Part shown: in pieces, positions 1-5,842 of the stretch
How positions within the stretch are numbered: position 1 is the stretch's first letter
Layout: each line of letters begins with the position of its first letter
Origin: a virus
Length of the DNA: 34,576 nt
IMG/VR virus record: IMGVR_UViG_3300047471_000386
Coordinates: 1 to 34,576 of that record
Reading direction: 5' to 3' (one strand)
Made by a program: the position numbers and the translations under genes
Notes under the pieces: generated by a model
Told to the model about the DNA's origin: nothing
What the model saw: the letters and a program-made list of their open reading frames with translations, nothing else
The model's database searches: none

Positions 1-75
1 GGCACAGGCCCGCAGCACGTAACGCGTAGGGATCAAGCGTCGCTGGCGGGGGACCTTTTTTATGCGTCGCCTTAA
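1..75 (+). CDS. C-terminal end of an upstream gene (partial)
   Basis: Only one + strand frame is open from base 1; it ends at TAA 73-75 after 24 codons (residues ending in LAGDLFYASP). The other two forward frames stop within the first 27 bases. The next gene starts at 62 inside this frame, the same overlapping layout seen throughout this arm. The fragment is too short to recognise a family. It could be non-coding leader, so the call rests on frame openness and context. Confidence 0.35.
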   Translation, partial: GTGPQHVTRRDQASLAGDLFYASP

Positions 76-214
76 AACCACTAAGCGGCGTAAAGACAGG
101 CAATTCAAGCAAGTCCGAAACGAAACAGAGGGCCTTGAGGACAACCAGTCCTGGATGGTCGGCACTATCACTGACTCTGAAACTACCAACTTACCCACGG
201 GAGTAACTAAATGA
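62..214 (+). CDS. Small basic hypothetical protein (50 aa)
   Basis: This is an ATG-started 50-codon frame preceded by a G-rich stretch (GGGGGA) at a plausible ribosome-binding distance. Its stop TGA (212-214) overlaps the ATG of the next gene (211) as ATGA, so translation is probably coupled. The N-terminus is strongly basic (MRRLKTTKRRKDR) and the C-terminus is acidic/polar, ending LPTGVTK. The last codons contain a copy of the dispersed palindrome (191-207). No family is recognised; the basic N-terminus would suit nucleic-acid binding, which is inference. The tight overlap is the main reason to believe it is real. Confidence 0.6.
   Translation: MRRLKTTKRRKDRQFKQVRNETEGLEDNQSWMVGTITDSETTNLPTGVTK
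191..207. repeat. Dispersed palindrome copy 1
   Basis: TTACCCACGGGAGTAAC sits at the junction of the 50-aa gene and the DUF4406 gene, read L-P-T-G-V-T. It is one of the more degenerate copies. Confidence 0.55.
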
Positions 215-591
215 GATTGTACCTGGCCGGCCCAATGCGCGGCATTCCATTTTTTAATTTCGCTAGGTTTCGCGCTGCAGCATCAGACTTGCGCTCAGCG
301 GGGCATACAGTGTTCTCCCCTGCAGAGGATGCAGAATATAAGTTCGGCCCTGAGCTGGCTAAGCACGGCAATGGGGACGAATACGCGCTAGCGAGCACGC
401 TCGGTATTACAGCGCAGGCGTTTAGGCGGCGGGTATTCACTGATCATTGTTGGTGGATCTGCACCGTCGCTGACGGCATGGCGCTGCTACCTGGCTGGGA
501 TAAAAGCAAGGGGGCCGCCGCCGAGAAAGCGCTAGCTGACGCGCTAGGGTTACACGTTATGTATTTGAACGATCCTTACCCGAAGCTATGA
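211..591 (+). CDS. DUF4406 / nucleoside deoxyribosyltransferase-like protein
   Basis: This 126-aa protein opens with YLAGPMRGIPFFNF, the signature start of DUF4406, a phage family with the fold of nucleoside 2-deoxyribosyltransferases. A second family block, around residues 75-110, reads DHCWWICTVADGMALLPGWD followed by SKGAAAEKALA, matching the usual substrate-loop and helix region. Its likely role is nucleotide or base metabolism in the cytoplasm, but the biochemical activity of most phage DUF4406 proteins is not established. The ATG overlaps the previous stop by four bases. The family call is firm; substrate and reaction are unknown. Confidence 0.8.
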   Translation: MRLYLAGPMRGIPFFNFARFRAAASDLRSAGHTVFSPAEDAEYKFGPELAKHGNGDEYALASTLGITAQAFRRRVFTDHCWWICTVADGMALLPGWDKSKGAAAEKALADALGLHVMYLNDPYPKL

Positions 592-600
592 GTAAAATCG

Positions 601-1296
601 ATGACCGCCAAACCATTTTCGTTTTCGTATTCCAAACTAAAAAACTACGAATCATGTCCGAAGAAATGCTGGCATCACGATTATGCTCCGAAGGACCACC
701 CCGACAAGCTTGAGATGGAGAAGTCCGACGAGCTTACGGCGGGCAACCGCGCCCACAAGGCGCTGGCTTCCCGCTGCAGTGTCGGGGCGTCCTTACCCAA
801 AGACTTGGAACAGCACGAGCCGTGGTGTACGCGTATTACTTCGGGAGTAACCCCCGGGGCGAAGCTGCTTGTCGAGCAGCAGCTCGCCATCACCGAGGAT
901 TTTGGGAAGACGACTTGGTTCGGCAAGGACGTGTGGTTTAGGGCCATCGCTGACGTGCTCAAGATCGTTGGGCCGGTGGCGCTGATCGTGGATTGGAAGA
1001 CGGGCAAGATAGTCGAAGACAGCGTGCAACTGGCGCTCGCTGCAGCGTGCGTGTTCGCGCATTACCCCGAAGTCCAACGCGTGCGCAGCGTGTTCGTGTG
1101 GCTCAAGTACGACTGCGAGACGCCCGAAACGTTCGACCGCAATAACATGGCCACGATGTGGCGCGGGCTGTGGCCCCGCATCGAGAGCCTCAAGCAGGCG
1201 TATGAAACCAATAACTTCCCCCCTACGCCAAGCGGGCTTTGTAAGAAACACTGCGATGTAACGACTTGTCAGTTTTGGGGAAAGGGATCGCGATGA
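601..1296 (+). CDS. PD-(D/E)XK nuclease (RecB/Cas4-like)
   Basis: This 231-aa protein resembles phage PD-(D/E)XK exonucleases of the RecB/Cas4 group. Visible elements are the N-terminal YSKLKNYESCPKKC (residues 10-23), GNRAHKALASRC, a motif with D118 (RAIAD), the catalytic pair D131-W-K133 (LIVDWKTGK) and a following helix DSVQLALAA that supplies the QxxxY-like motif. Cysteines at 19 and 23 plus 214, 218 and 223 could hold an iron-sulfur cluster, as in Cas4 and AddB; this is inference from spacing. It lies in a recombination/replication block with a VRR-NUC nuclease and a helicase, suggesting DNA-end processing. The stop overlaps the next ATG (ATGA). A copy of the dispersed palindrome is in the coding sequence at 836-851, read T-S-G-V-T. 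Confidence 0.8.
   Translation: MTAKPFSFSYSKLKNYESCPKKCWHHDYAPKDHPDKLEMEKSDELTAGNRAHKALASRCSVGASLPKDLEQHEPWCTRITSGVTPGAKLLVEQQLAITEDFGKTTWFGKDVWFRAIADVLKIVGPVALIVDWKTGKIVEDSVQLALAAACVFAHYPEVQRVRSVFVWLKYDCETPETFDRNNMATMWRGLWPRIESLKQAYETNNFPPTPSGLCKKHCDVTTCQFWGKGSR
836..851. repeat. Dispersed palindrome copy 2
   Basis: TTACTTCGGGAGTAAC lies inside the PD-(D/E)XK nuclease gene, read T-S-G-V-T in the + strand frame. Confidence 0.75.
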
Positions 1297-1418
1297 CACG
1301 CCATCACTATGCTCAGCTCCTACTGGTTATGAGTTTGGTGCTTCTAGGGGGGTTGGTGGGGTATTTAGCCGGTGCGATAGTGGCGGAGGCGTTTATGCAC
1401 GGCGCGTTTCCGCTATGA
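1293..1418 (+). CDS. Tiny one-helix membrane protein 1 (41 aa)
   Basis: ATG at 1293 overlaps the nuclease stop as ATGA and is preceded by AAAGGG about six bases upstream. The 41-residue product has a basic N-terminus (MTRHHY), a long hydrophobic stretch from about residue 9 to 31 (LLLVMSLVLLGGLVGYLAG is its core) and a short tail. A single membrane helix with cytoplasmic N-terminus is expected. It is the first of three consecutive tiny membrane frames linked by four-base overlaps, which argues against chance. The function is not recognised. Confidence 0.6.
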   Translation: MTRHHYAQLLLVMSLVLLGGLVGYLAGAIVAEAFMHGAFPL

Positions 1419-1495
1419 ATTGCTTTCCGCTAATAGTGCTAGGTGTGTGTTTGGCGGCAGTTCTAGTCGCATACATAGCCACGAGCCGGCGATGA
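1415..1495 (+). CDS. Tiny one-helix membrane protein 2 (26 aa)
   Basis: ATG at 1415 overlaps the previous TGA (1416-1418). The 26 residues are almost entirely hydrophobic (PLIVLGVCLAAVLVAYIA) and end in the basic tail TSRR, the pattern of a single helix with a cytoplasmic C-terminus. There is no separate Shine-Dalgarno sequence, so expression would depend on coupling to the upstream frame. Support comes from the chain of overlaps on both sides. A frame this short could be chance; no family is recognised. Confidence 0.5.
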   Translation: MNCFPLIVLGVCLAAVLVAYIATSRR

Positions 1496-1575
1496 AAAGG
1501 CCCGACCTTTGGCTTGAGGCTATTGTGCTAGTGGGTGTTCCCCTCGGAATGTTGGTGCTCTGGTGGCTGCGGTAG
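1492..1575 (+). CDS. Tiny one-helix membrane protein 3 (27 aa)
   Basis: ATG at 1492 overlaps the previous TGA (1493-1495). The product is 27 residues: a charged start (MKRPDLWLE), then a hydrophobic helix (AIVLVGVPLGMLVLWWL) and a final Arg. It ends five bases before the VRR-NUC ATG, keeping the block compact. It could be a small membrane effector or a modulator of the neighbouring nucleases, but nothing in the sequence shows this. Confidence 0.5.
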   Translation: MKRPDLWLEAIVLVGVPLGMLVLWWLR

Positions 1576-1579
1576 GCTG

Positions 1580-1996
1580 ATGGCTACCCCAGAAGGTAAG
1601 GTCAAAGCCAAGGTCAACAAGATACTCGCCGCCCACGGGGCAAACGTATACTCGTACATGCCGGTCAAATCCCAGTTCGGCGCCACGACTATTGATTACC
1701 TAATATGCGCATACGGGTATTACCTCGGTATAGAAACCAAAGCCCCCGGCAAACACCCGACGCCCCTACAATGGCAGCATATTAGACGCATAGTCTCTTC
1801 GGGTGGTCTGGTGTTTGTTATCGACGGCGACACAACAGAGTTGGAGAAATTCCTTGCAAGTGCACGTATCGGCCAAGCACAAACTCCTAGGGGTTCCGTA
1901 TTCGGAACAGATCAAAAACCTGTTTCCCTCTGCGCCGGTGATGGGCAAATTCCTCCTGGTGCCGCACGCTCCCGACGCAAGCTTCCTGCTGCGTAG
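1580..1996 (+). CDS. VRR-NUC domain nuclease
   Basis: This 138-aa protein begins MATPEGKVKAKVNKIL and continues with FGATTIDYLICAYGYYLGIETKAPG and TPLQWQHIRRIVSSGGLVFVI, the pattern of VRR-NUC nucleases (PD-(D/E)XK superfamily, Holliday-junction-resolvase-like). The key residues D (TIDY), E and K (IETKA) and Q (LQWQ) are visible. Its role would be cleavage of branched or replicative DNA, often alongside phage SNF2 helicases. I chose the ATG at 1580, with TAGG just upstream; the frame extends further upstream but would overlap the tiny genes. The last ~45 residues (after ELEKFL) look like an unconstrained tail because the helicase gene starts inside this gene in another frame. Confidence 0.8.
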   Translation: MATPEGKVKAKVNKILAAHGANVYSYMPVKSQFGATTIDYLICAYGYYLGIETKAPGKHPTPLQWQHIRRIVSSGGLVFVIDGDTTELEKFLASARIGQAQTPRGSVFGTDQKPVSLCAGDGQIPPGAARSRRKLPAA

Positions 1997-4301
1997 GCTT
2001 GGTTACGACGTGCCCAGCCCGATCCTGACACACTATGATTGGTGCGGGGGAAAGCCGTTCGAGGCACAGCGTCAGACTGCGGCGATGCTGACTATGAATA
2101 ATAGGGCATACGTATTGAACGGCATGGGATGTGTTGATGCAGACACAGAATATCTGTCGCCTACTGGGTGGAAGCGCATTGCTGATTACTCCGAAGGTAA
2201 TGTTGCTCAATATCATCCGGACACGGAGACAATCGAGTTTGTGCAGCCGACGCAATTCGTCAAGCTGCCATGCTCAGACATGATACGGTTTAAAACTACC
2301 CGCGGTATAGACCAACTTCTATCGCCAGAGCATAGAGTGTTGTTGGCTGACGGCACTGTTGTTCCAGCGACCACAGTAGAAGAGACGTATGGCAGCCGCG
2401 CTGCGAGGGGGAAGAATAGGTTCCGAACCACCTTCCGAGTATTAGGTACGCCTGGTATCGCGCTAACTGATGAACAAATCCGTGTTCAGGTAGCCGTAAA
2501 CGCTGATGGGCACGAACGTAAAAGCGGTAGTGTGGCAGTACGCCTTAAAAAGGCGCGCAAGATCGAGCGTATGCGCCACTTACTGGTCGCTGCAGGTATA
2601 GCTCACGATGAACGCCCTTGCCCCCCTGCGGGTTTTGTTAGATTTACGTTTTCTCCGCCGGCGTGGAAGGGGTTTGGGCCACATTGGTGGGGGGCGACTC
2701 AGGCACAGCTTTGTGTAATAGCGGACGAACTTACACACTGGGATGGTACTGTTCATAAAAAGGACGGCCACACGTTCTCTTCGTATGAACGCGCCGACGC
2801 AGATTTTGCGCAATACGCATATAGCGCCTCCGGCCGTAGGGCCTCGCTTAATGTACCTAACGGCGTTGAATACGTCGTGCACGCAAAGGCCGGCGACCCA
2901 GTCATAGGGCTGCATCAGTTGCGTAATAACGTGCGTAGAGAGCCATCTACGGACGGATTTAAGTATTGCTTTATGGTGCCAAGCACGTTCCTGTTACTTC
3001 GCCGTAACGGCTGCATCTTCGCCACCGGGAACACCGGCAAGACGAAGGCAGCGCTGTGGTGGTGGGATTACCTTAGAAGTAACGGTCTATGCGGCAAGCT
3101 GCTGGTGTCCGCGCCGCTAAGCACGCTGGAGTTCGTGTGGGCGAAGGAAGTGTTCGCCACCCTATCGCATAGGAAGTGCGTCGTGCTTCACGGCACGCGC
3201 GATAAGCGCCTCAAGCGCGTAGCTGAGTCCGACGCCGAGATCTTCATCGTCAACCACGACGGCCATAAAATCATCGACGAGGCTGTGCTCGCGCGGGGCG
3301 ATATCGATGCGTTGGTGATCGACGAGTTGCGCGCGTTCTCCAACGCGGCAAGCGCCCGCAGCAAGGGTATGGCTAAGCTAGCATCAAAGATGAAGTGGGT
3401 GGTCGGCATGACAGGTAGCCCGATCCCGGGTGGACCGCTTGATGCTTACGGTCAATGCCGGATCGTCACGCCGCACACTGTGCCGAAGTATTTCTCGCAC
3501 TTCCGTGAACAGCTATGTACGCGGGACGGCCCCTACGACTGGACGCCGCGCGATAACGCGGTCGAACAAGTCTACAAGGCGATGACGCCACACGTCAGGT
3601 ACACGCTGGACGACGTGGTGGAGCTGCCCGAATGCGTCGAGCGCACCATGGACGTGGGGATGGGGGCGCAGCAGGCCCACATCTATAAAGAACTCAAAAC
3701 CAAGTGCTTCGCAGCTGTGCAGTCGCAGCAGATAACAGCGCTCAATGCTGGGGCGGTCATGATGAAGCTACTGCAGGTGGCATGCGGCTGGGTCTACGCC
3801 AAGGATGGGTCCATCGTGGCGCTGGACAACAACGAGCGCATGAAGGCTTTGTTAGATGCCATCGAGAGCACTGATCGTAAAGTGTTGGTGTTCGTGCCGT
3901 TCAAGCACGCCCTCGAAGGATTATGCAGCGCACTCACAAAAGAGAAGATAGATTTCGTCCCTATGTCCGGGGACACGCCGCCCAACAAGCGCGCAGAGAT
4001 ATTTAATCTGTTCCAGGGCACGACAAAATACAAAGTCATGCCGGCGCATCCAGCATGTATGTCGCACGGGGTCACGTTGACCGCGGCTGCAACAACTATC
4101 TGGTTTACGCCGATCCTAAGCCTCAACACATACGAACAAGCCAACCACCGCATGCGCCGTGTTGGGCAGCAGCACAAGCAGTTACTTCTGAAGTTACAAG
4201 GCACGCCAGTCGAGAAGAAGATCTACAGCATGCTCGACGGCCATCAGCGCGTGCAGGACAAGCTGCTTGAGTTGTTCGCCGATGGCACATCGCGTGAATA
4301 A
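1854..4301 (+). CDS. SNF2-like DNA helicase interrupted by an intein
   Basis: The extein is a phage SNF2/DEAD-type helicase: PFEAQRQTAAML (Q-motif-like), P-loop GMG^TGKT split by the intein, Walker B VIDELRAFSNA near 3316, motif III MTGSPIPGGPLDA near 3408 and motif VI QANHRMRRVGQ near 4138. I place the start at TTG 1854: GGAG at 1843-1846 is seven bases upstream, and homologues begin with a strand like VHVSAKHKLLGVPY. ATG 1941 is an alternative but would remove this conserved part. With the TTG start the precursor is 815 aa and the spliced helicase about 514 aa. It overlaps the VRR-NUC gene by 143 bases out of frame. It presumably remodels DNA during replication or recombination. A palindrome copy (4181-4197) lies in the coding sequence. 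Confidence 0.85.
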   Translation: MQVHVSAKHKLLGVPYSEQIKNLFPSAPVMGKFLLVPHAPDASFLLRRLGYDVPSPILTHYDWCGGKPFEAQRQTAAMLTMNNRAYVLNGMGCVDADTEYLSPTGWKRIADYSEGNVAQYHPDTETIEFVQPTQFVKLPCSDMIRFKTTRGIDQLLSPEHRVLLADGTVVPATTVEETYGSRAARGKNRFRTTFRVLGTPGIALTDEQIRVQVAVNADGHERKSGSVAVRLKKARKIERMRHLLVAAGIAHDERPCPPAGFVRFTFSPPAWKGFGPHWWGATQAQLCVIADELTHWDGTVHKKDGHTFSSYERADADFAQYAYSASGRRASLNVPNGVEYVVHAKAGDPVIGLHQLRNNVRREPSTDGFKYCFMVPSTFLLLRRNGCIFATGNTGKTKAALWWWDYLRSNGLCGKLLVSAPLSTLEFVWAKEVFATLSHRKCVVLHGTRDKRLKRVAESDAEIFIVNHDGHKIIDEAVLARGDIDALVIDELRAFSNAASARSKGMAKLASKMKWVVGMTGSPIPGGPLDAYGQCRIVTPHTVPKYFSHFREQLCTRDGPYDWTPRDNAVEQVYKAMTPHVRYTLDDVVELPECVERTMDVGMGAQQAHIYKELKTKCFAAVQSQQITALNAGAVMMKLLQVACGWVYAKDGSIVALDNNERMKALLDAIESTDRKVLVFVPFKHALEGLCSALTKEKIDFVPMSGDTPPNKRAEIFNLFQGTTKYKVMPAHPACMSHGVTLTAAATTIWFTPILSLNTYEQANHRMRRVGQQHKQLLLKLQGTPVEKKIYSMLDGHQRVQDKLLELFADGTSRE
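2130..3032 (+). mobile_element. Intein with LAGLIDADG-type endonuclease in the helicase P-loop
   Basis: The 301-residue insert starts at Cys (CVDADTEYLSPTGW, block A), carries block B (LLSPEHRVLL), and ends in a C-terminal block FLLLRRNGCIFATGN, with Thr of TGKT as the +1 residue. It splits the Walker A motif exactly between GMG and TGKT. Between the splicing blocks are two LAGLIDADG-like motifs, VAVNADGHE and IADELTHWDGT, each with its aspartate, so homing endonuclease activity is possible. The penultimate residue is Gly instead of the common His, a known variation. The helicase cannot bind ATP until splicing occurs. Splice borders follow from motif logic and are not experimentally shown. 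Confidence 0.85.
4181..4197. repeat. Dispersed palindrome copy 3
   Basis: GTTACTTCTGAAGTTAC lies in the helicase gene near its end, read Q-L-L-L-K-L, a different frame from copy 2. Confidence 0.65.
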
Positions 4302-4325
4302 CCTTCACCACGCGTGAATAACCTT
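4291..4325 (+). repeat. Two-copy direct repeat at the helicase stop codon
   Basis: The 15-mer CGCGTGAATAACCTT occurs at 4291-4305 and 4311-4325, with 20-base periodicity. The first copy includes the helicase stop TAA (4299-4301); the second lies in the short gap before the next gene's GGAG ribosome site. It looks like a local duplication of the gene end. Confidence 0.8.
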
Positions 4326-4345
4326 ACCCATAGGAGAAGGAGTTT

Positions 4346-4771
4346 ATGAACGCCGTAACCAAGCCGCAACCGTTCGATATCGGCAAACGTGTCTCGCAAT
4401 ATGTTCAATTGCGTGATATGATCGCCGCCAAGAAGAAACAACAAAAAGAAGAACTCAAACCCTGGCAGGACGCACTCGATAAACTCAACAGCGTACTCCT
4501 AGGGTATCTGAACGCAACCAACCAAAACAGCGCCAACACTGACGGCGGCACGGTATACCGTACGCCGGACGAAAGCGTGTCGCTCGCTGATCCAGATGCG
4601 TTCATGCGCCATGTCATCGGCACCGAGAGCTGGGAGCTGATGGATCGCAAGGCCAATAAGACCGCCGTAAAGGCGTATATCGAAGAGCACAAGCACGCCC
4701 CTCCGGGCGTGAACTATTCCAGTTCGTATGTGGTGGGCGTGACGCGCCCGGCTAAGGAGAAGAGCAAGTGA
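4346..4771 (+). CDS. Conserved phage protein next to SSB (141 aa)
   Basis: The start has a strong leader (GGAGAAGGAG) at 4333-4342. The N-terminal third is charged and helical (QLRDMIAAKKKQQKEELKPW), followed by ALDKLNSVLLGYLNATNQNS, then a block TVYRTPDESVSLADPDAF and a C-terminal APPGVNYSSSYVVGVTR. This pattern is common in phage genomes next to single-strand-binding genes and is usually left as hypothetical or compared with the Gp157 group. The GTG of the next gene overlaps its stop (GTGA), so the two are coupled. A role helping the replication machinery is inference from position. Confidence 0.7.
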   Translation: MNAVTKPQPFDIGKRVSQYVQLRDMIAAKKKQQKEELKPWQDALDKLNSVLLGYLNATNQNSANTDGGTVYRTPDESVSLADPDAFMRHVIGTESWELMDRKANKTAVKAYIEEHKHAPPGVNYSSSYVVGVTRPAKEKSK

Positions 4772-5778
4772 GCAATTCAGTGACTGTAATCCCCCAAAAC
4801 TTCGGGGCAGTTTCCACCGTGTTCGCCAACGCGCCTGTCGAGAACGATCTCGGCGCCGGCGTATCCCAGGGCTTCGGACTGGTTGGCTACAAGGGAAAAG
4901 TCTGGAGCATCCGCCATCGCGGTGAAGAGCACCAGTTGATGCGCGACGACGGCGACGGACCAAGATCTTCCATTGAAGTGGTTATCGTCAAGGCATCGCC
5001 CGTCATCGGCAAGATCTGGTACGAGAAGGGCTACGTCGAGGGCTCCAACGAAGCGCCTGATTGCTTTTCCGCCAACGGCGTTGTACCTGACAACTCATCG
5101 CCCAAGAAGCAGTGCGATACTTGCGCGCTGTGCGATAAGAACAAGTGGGGATCGGCGCCGACCCGGGCTGGGCAGCCCCCATCCAAGGGCAAGGCGTGCA
5201 GTGACTCGAAGCGCTACGCCGTGGTTCCGCTTGGCGATATCCAGAACGAGCTGTACGGTGGGCCTCTTTTGTTGCGCGTGCCGGCCGCGTCTATGGGCGC
5301 CGGAGCCGACTACGGCACGATGATGGCCAAGCTGGGGTATCCGTACTACGCCATCGGGACGCGCATCCAGTTCGACCCGAAAGAGTCATACCCGAAGTTC
5401 CTGTTCAGCGCCATTCGTCCACTTAATGACGAAGAGGCGTTGATGGTCAAGGAGCTGCAAAACGACGTGCGTACGGCACGGGTGCTGGCCGACGACCAGG
5501 TTACTCCGCCCGCCCAAGCGGCCGCTCCTACTGTGCATAGCGTGTTCGAACAGCCGCCCGTTAACGCACTGCCGGCTCCCGCGCCCGCTCCCAAGCAGGA
5601 ATCACCCAAGCAGGAAGCTCCCAAGCAGGAAGCGCCCAAGGCCGCCAAGCCGAAGCTAGAAGTGGTGAAGGCGGCACCTGCTGTTGTTCCCGACGAGCCT
5701 GACTCTGGGGATATTGGCGAAGCCTCGCAGTTCGAAGCCGACCTGGACGCGCAGTTGGACGCATTACTTCCGAAGTAA
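4768..5778 (+). CDS. Zinc-binding SSB-like protein
   Basis: This 336-aa protein starts at GTG overlapping the previous TGA. It has a globular N-terminal part with cysteines at 99, 116, 119, 122 and 144 (QCDTCALCDKNKWGS and GKACSDSKR), a probable zinc site, then a Pro/Ala/Lys-rich linker with PKQE repeats, and an acidic end (FEADLDAQLDALLPK). An OB-like core plus flexible linker plus acidic tip is typical of single-stranded-DNA-binding proteins, whose tails recruit partners. Proteins of this pattern sit next to helicases and primases in many phages. SSB function is inferred from layout and position. The stop codon lies in a palindrome copy (5764-5779). Confidence 0.65.
   Translation: MSNSVTVIPQNFGAVSTVFANAPVENDLGAGVSQGFGLVGYKGKVWSIRHRGEEHQLMRDDGDGPRSSIEVVIVKASPVIGKIWYEKGYVEGSNEAPDCFSANGVVPDNSSPKKQCDTCALCDKNKWGSAPTRAGQPPSKGKACSDSKRYAVVPLGDIQNELYGGPLLLRVPAASMGAGADYGTMMAKLGYPYYAIGTRIQFDPKESYPKFLFSAIRPLNDEEALMVKELQNDVRTARVLADDQVTPPAQAAAPTVHSVFEQPPVNALPAPAPAPKQESPKQEAPKQEAPKAAKPKLEVVKAAPAVVPDEPDSGDIGEASQFEADLDAQLDALLPK
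5590..5634 (+). repeat. 15-bp tandem repeat encoding PKQE units
   Basis: Three 15-base units beginning CCCAAGCAGGAA occur in tandem at 5590, 5605 and 5620, with a partial fourth. They encode P-K-Q-E-S/A repeats in the flexible linker of the SSB-like protein. Copy number probably varies by slippage. Confidence 0.85.
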
Positions 5779-5779
5779 C
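5764..5779. repeat. Dispersed palindrome copy 4
   Basis: TTACTTCCGAAGTAAC spans the stop codon of the SSB-like gene (L-L-P-K-stop). Its arms TTACTTC and GAAGTAA are perfectly complementary. Confidence 0.75.
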
Positions 5780-5784
5780 GTGTG

Positions 5785-5813
5785 GGGGCCAACCACTCCA
5801 CACGGTTGGCCCC
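5785..5813 (+). terminator. Intergenic hairpin after the SSB-like gene
   Basis: A perfect 10-bp stem (GGGGCCAACC at 5785-5794 with GGTTGGCCCC at 5804-5813) encloses a 9-base loop. It lies in the 64-base gap between the SSB-like and primase genes, right after a palindrome copy. There is no T-run after it (AATTACC follows), so full intrinsic termination is doubtful. An attenuator or mRNA-end stabiliser is as likely. Confidence 0.5.
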
Positions 5814-5842
5814 AATTACCTACCCACGATAAAAGGCAGCAC

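Noticed and set aside
793-1299. 168-codon - strand frame opposite the PD-(D/E)XK nuclease
   Set aside because: It lies fully antisense to a recognised gene within a + strand operon and shows no motif.
1803-1853. Extra N-terminal 17 codons of the helicase from ATG 1803
   Set aside because: These codons lie in the core of the VRR-NUC domain and have no ribosome site; TTG 1854 with GGAG fits better.
5684-5842. Extra 53 codons upstream of the primase-helicase start
   Set aside because: They overlap the SSB-like gene and run through the intergenic hairpin; ATG 5843 has a leader.
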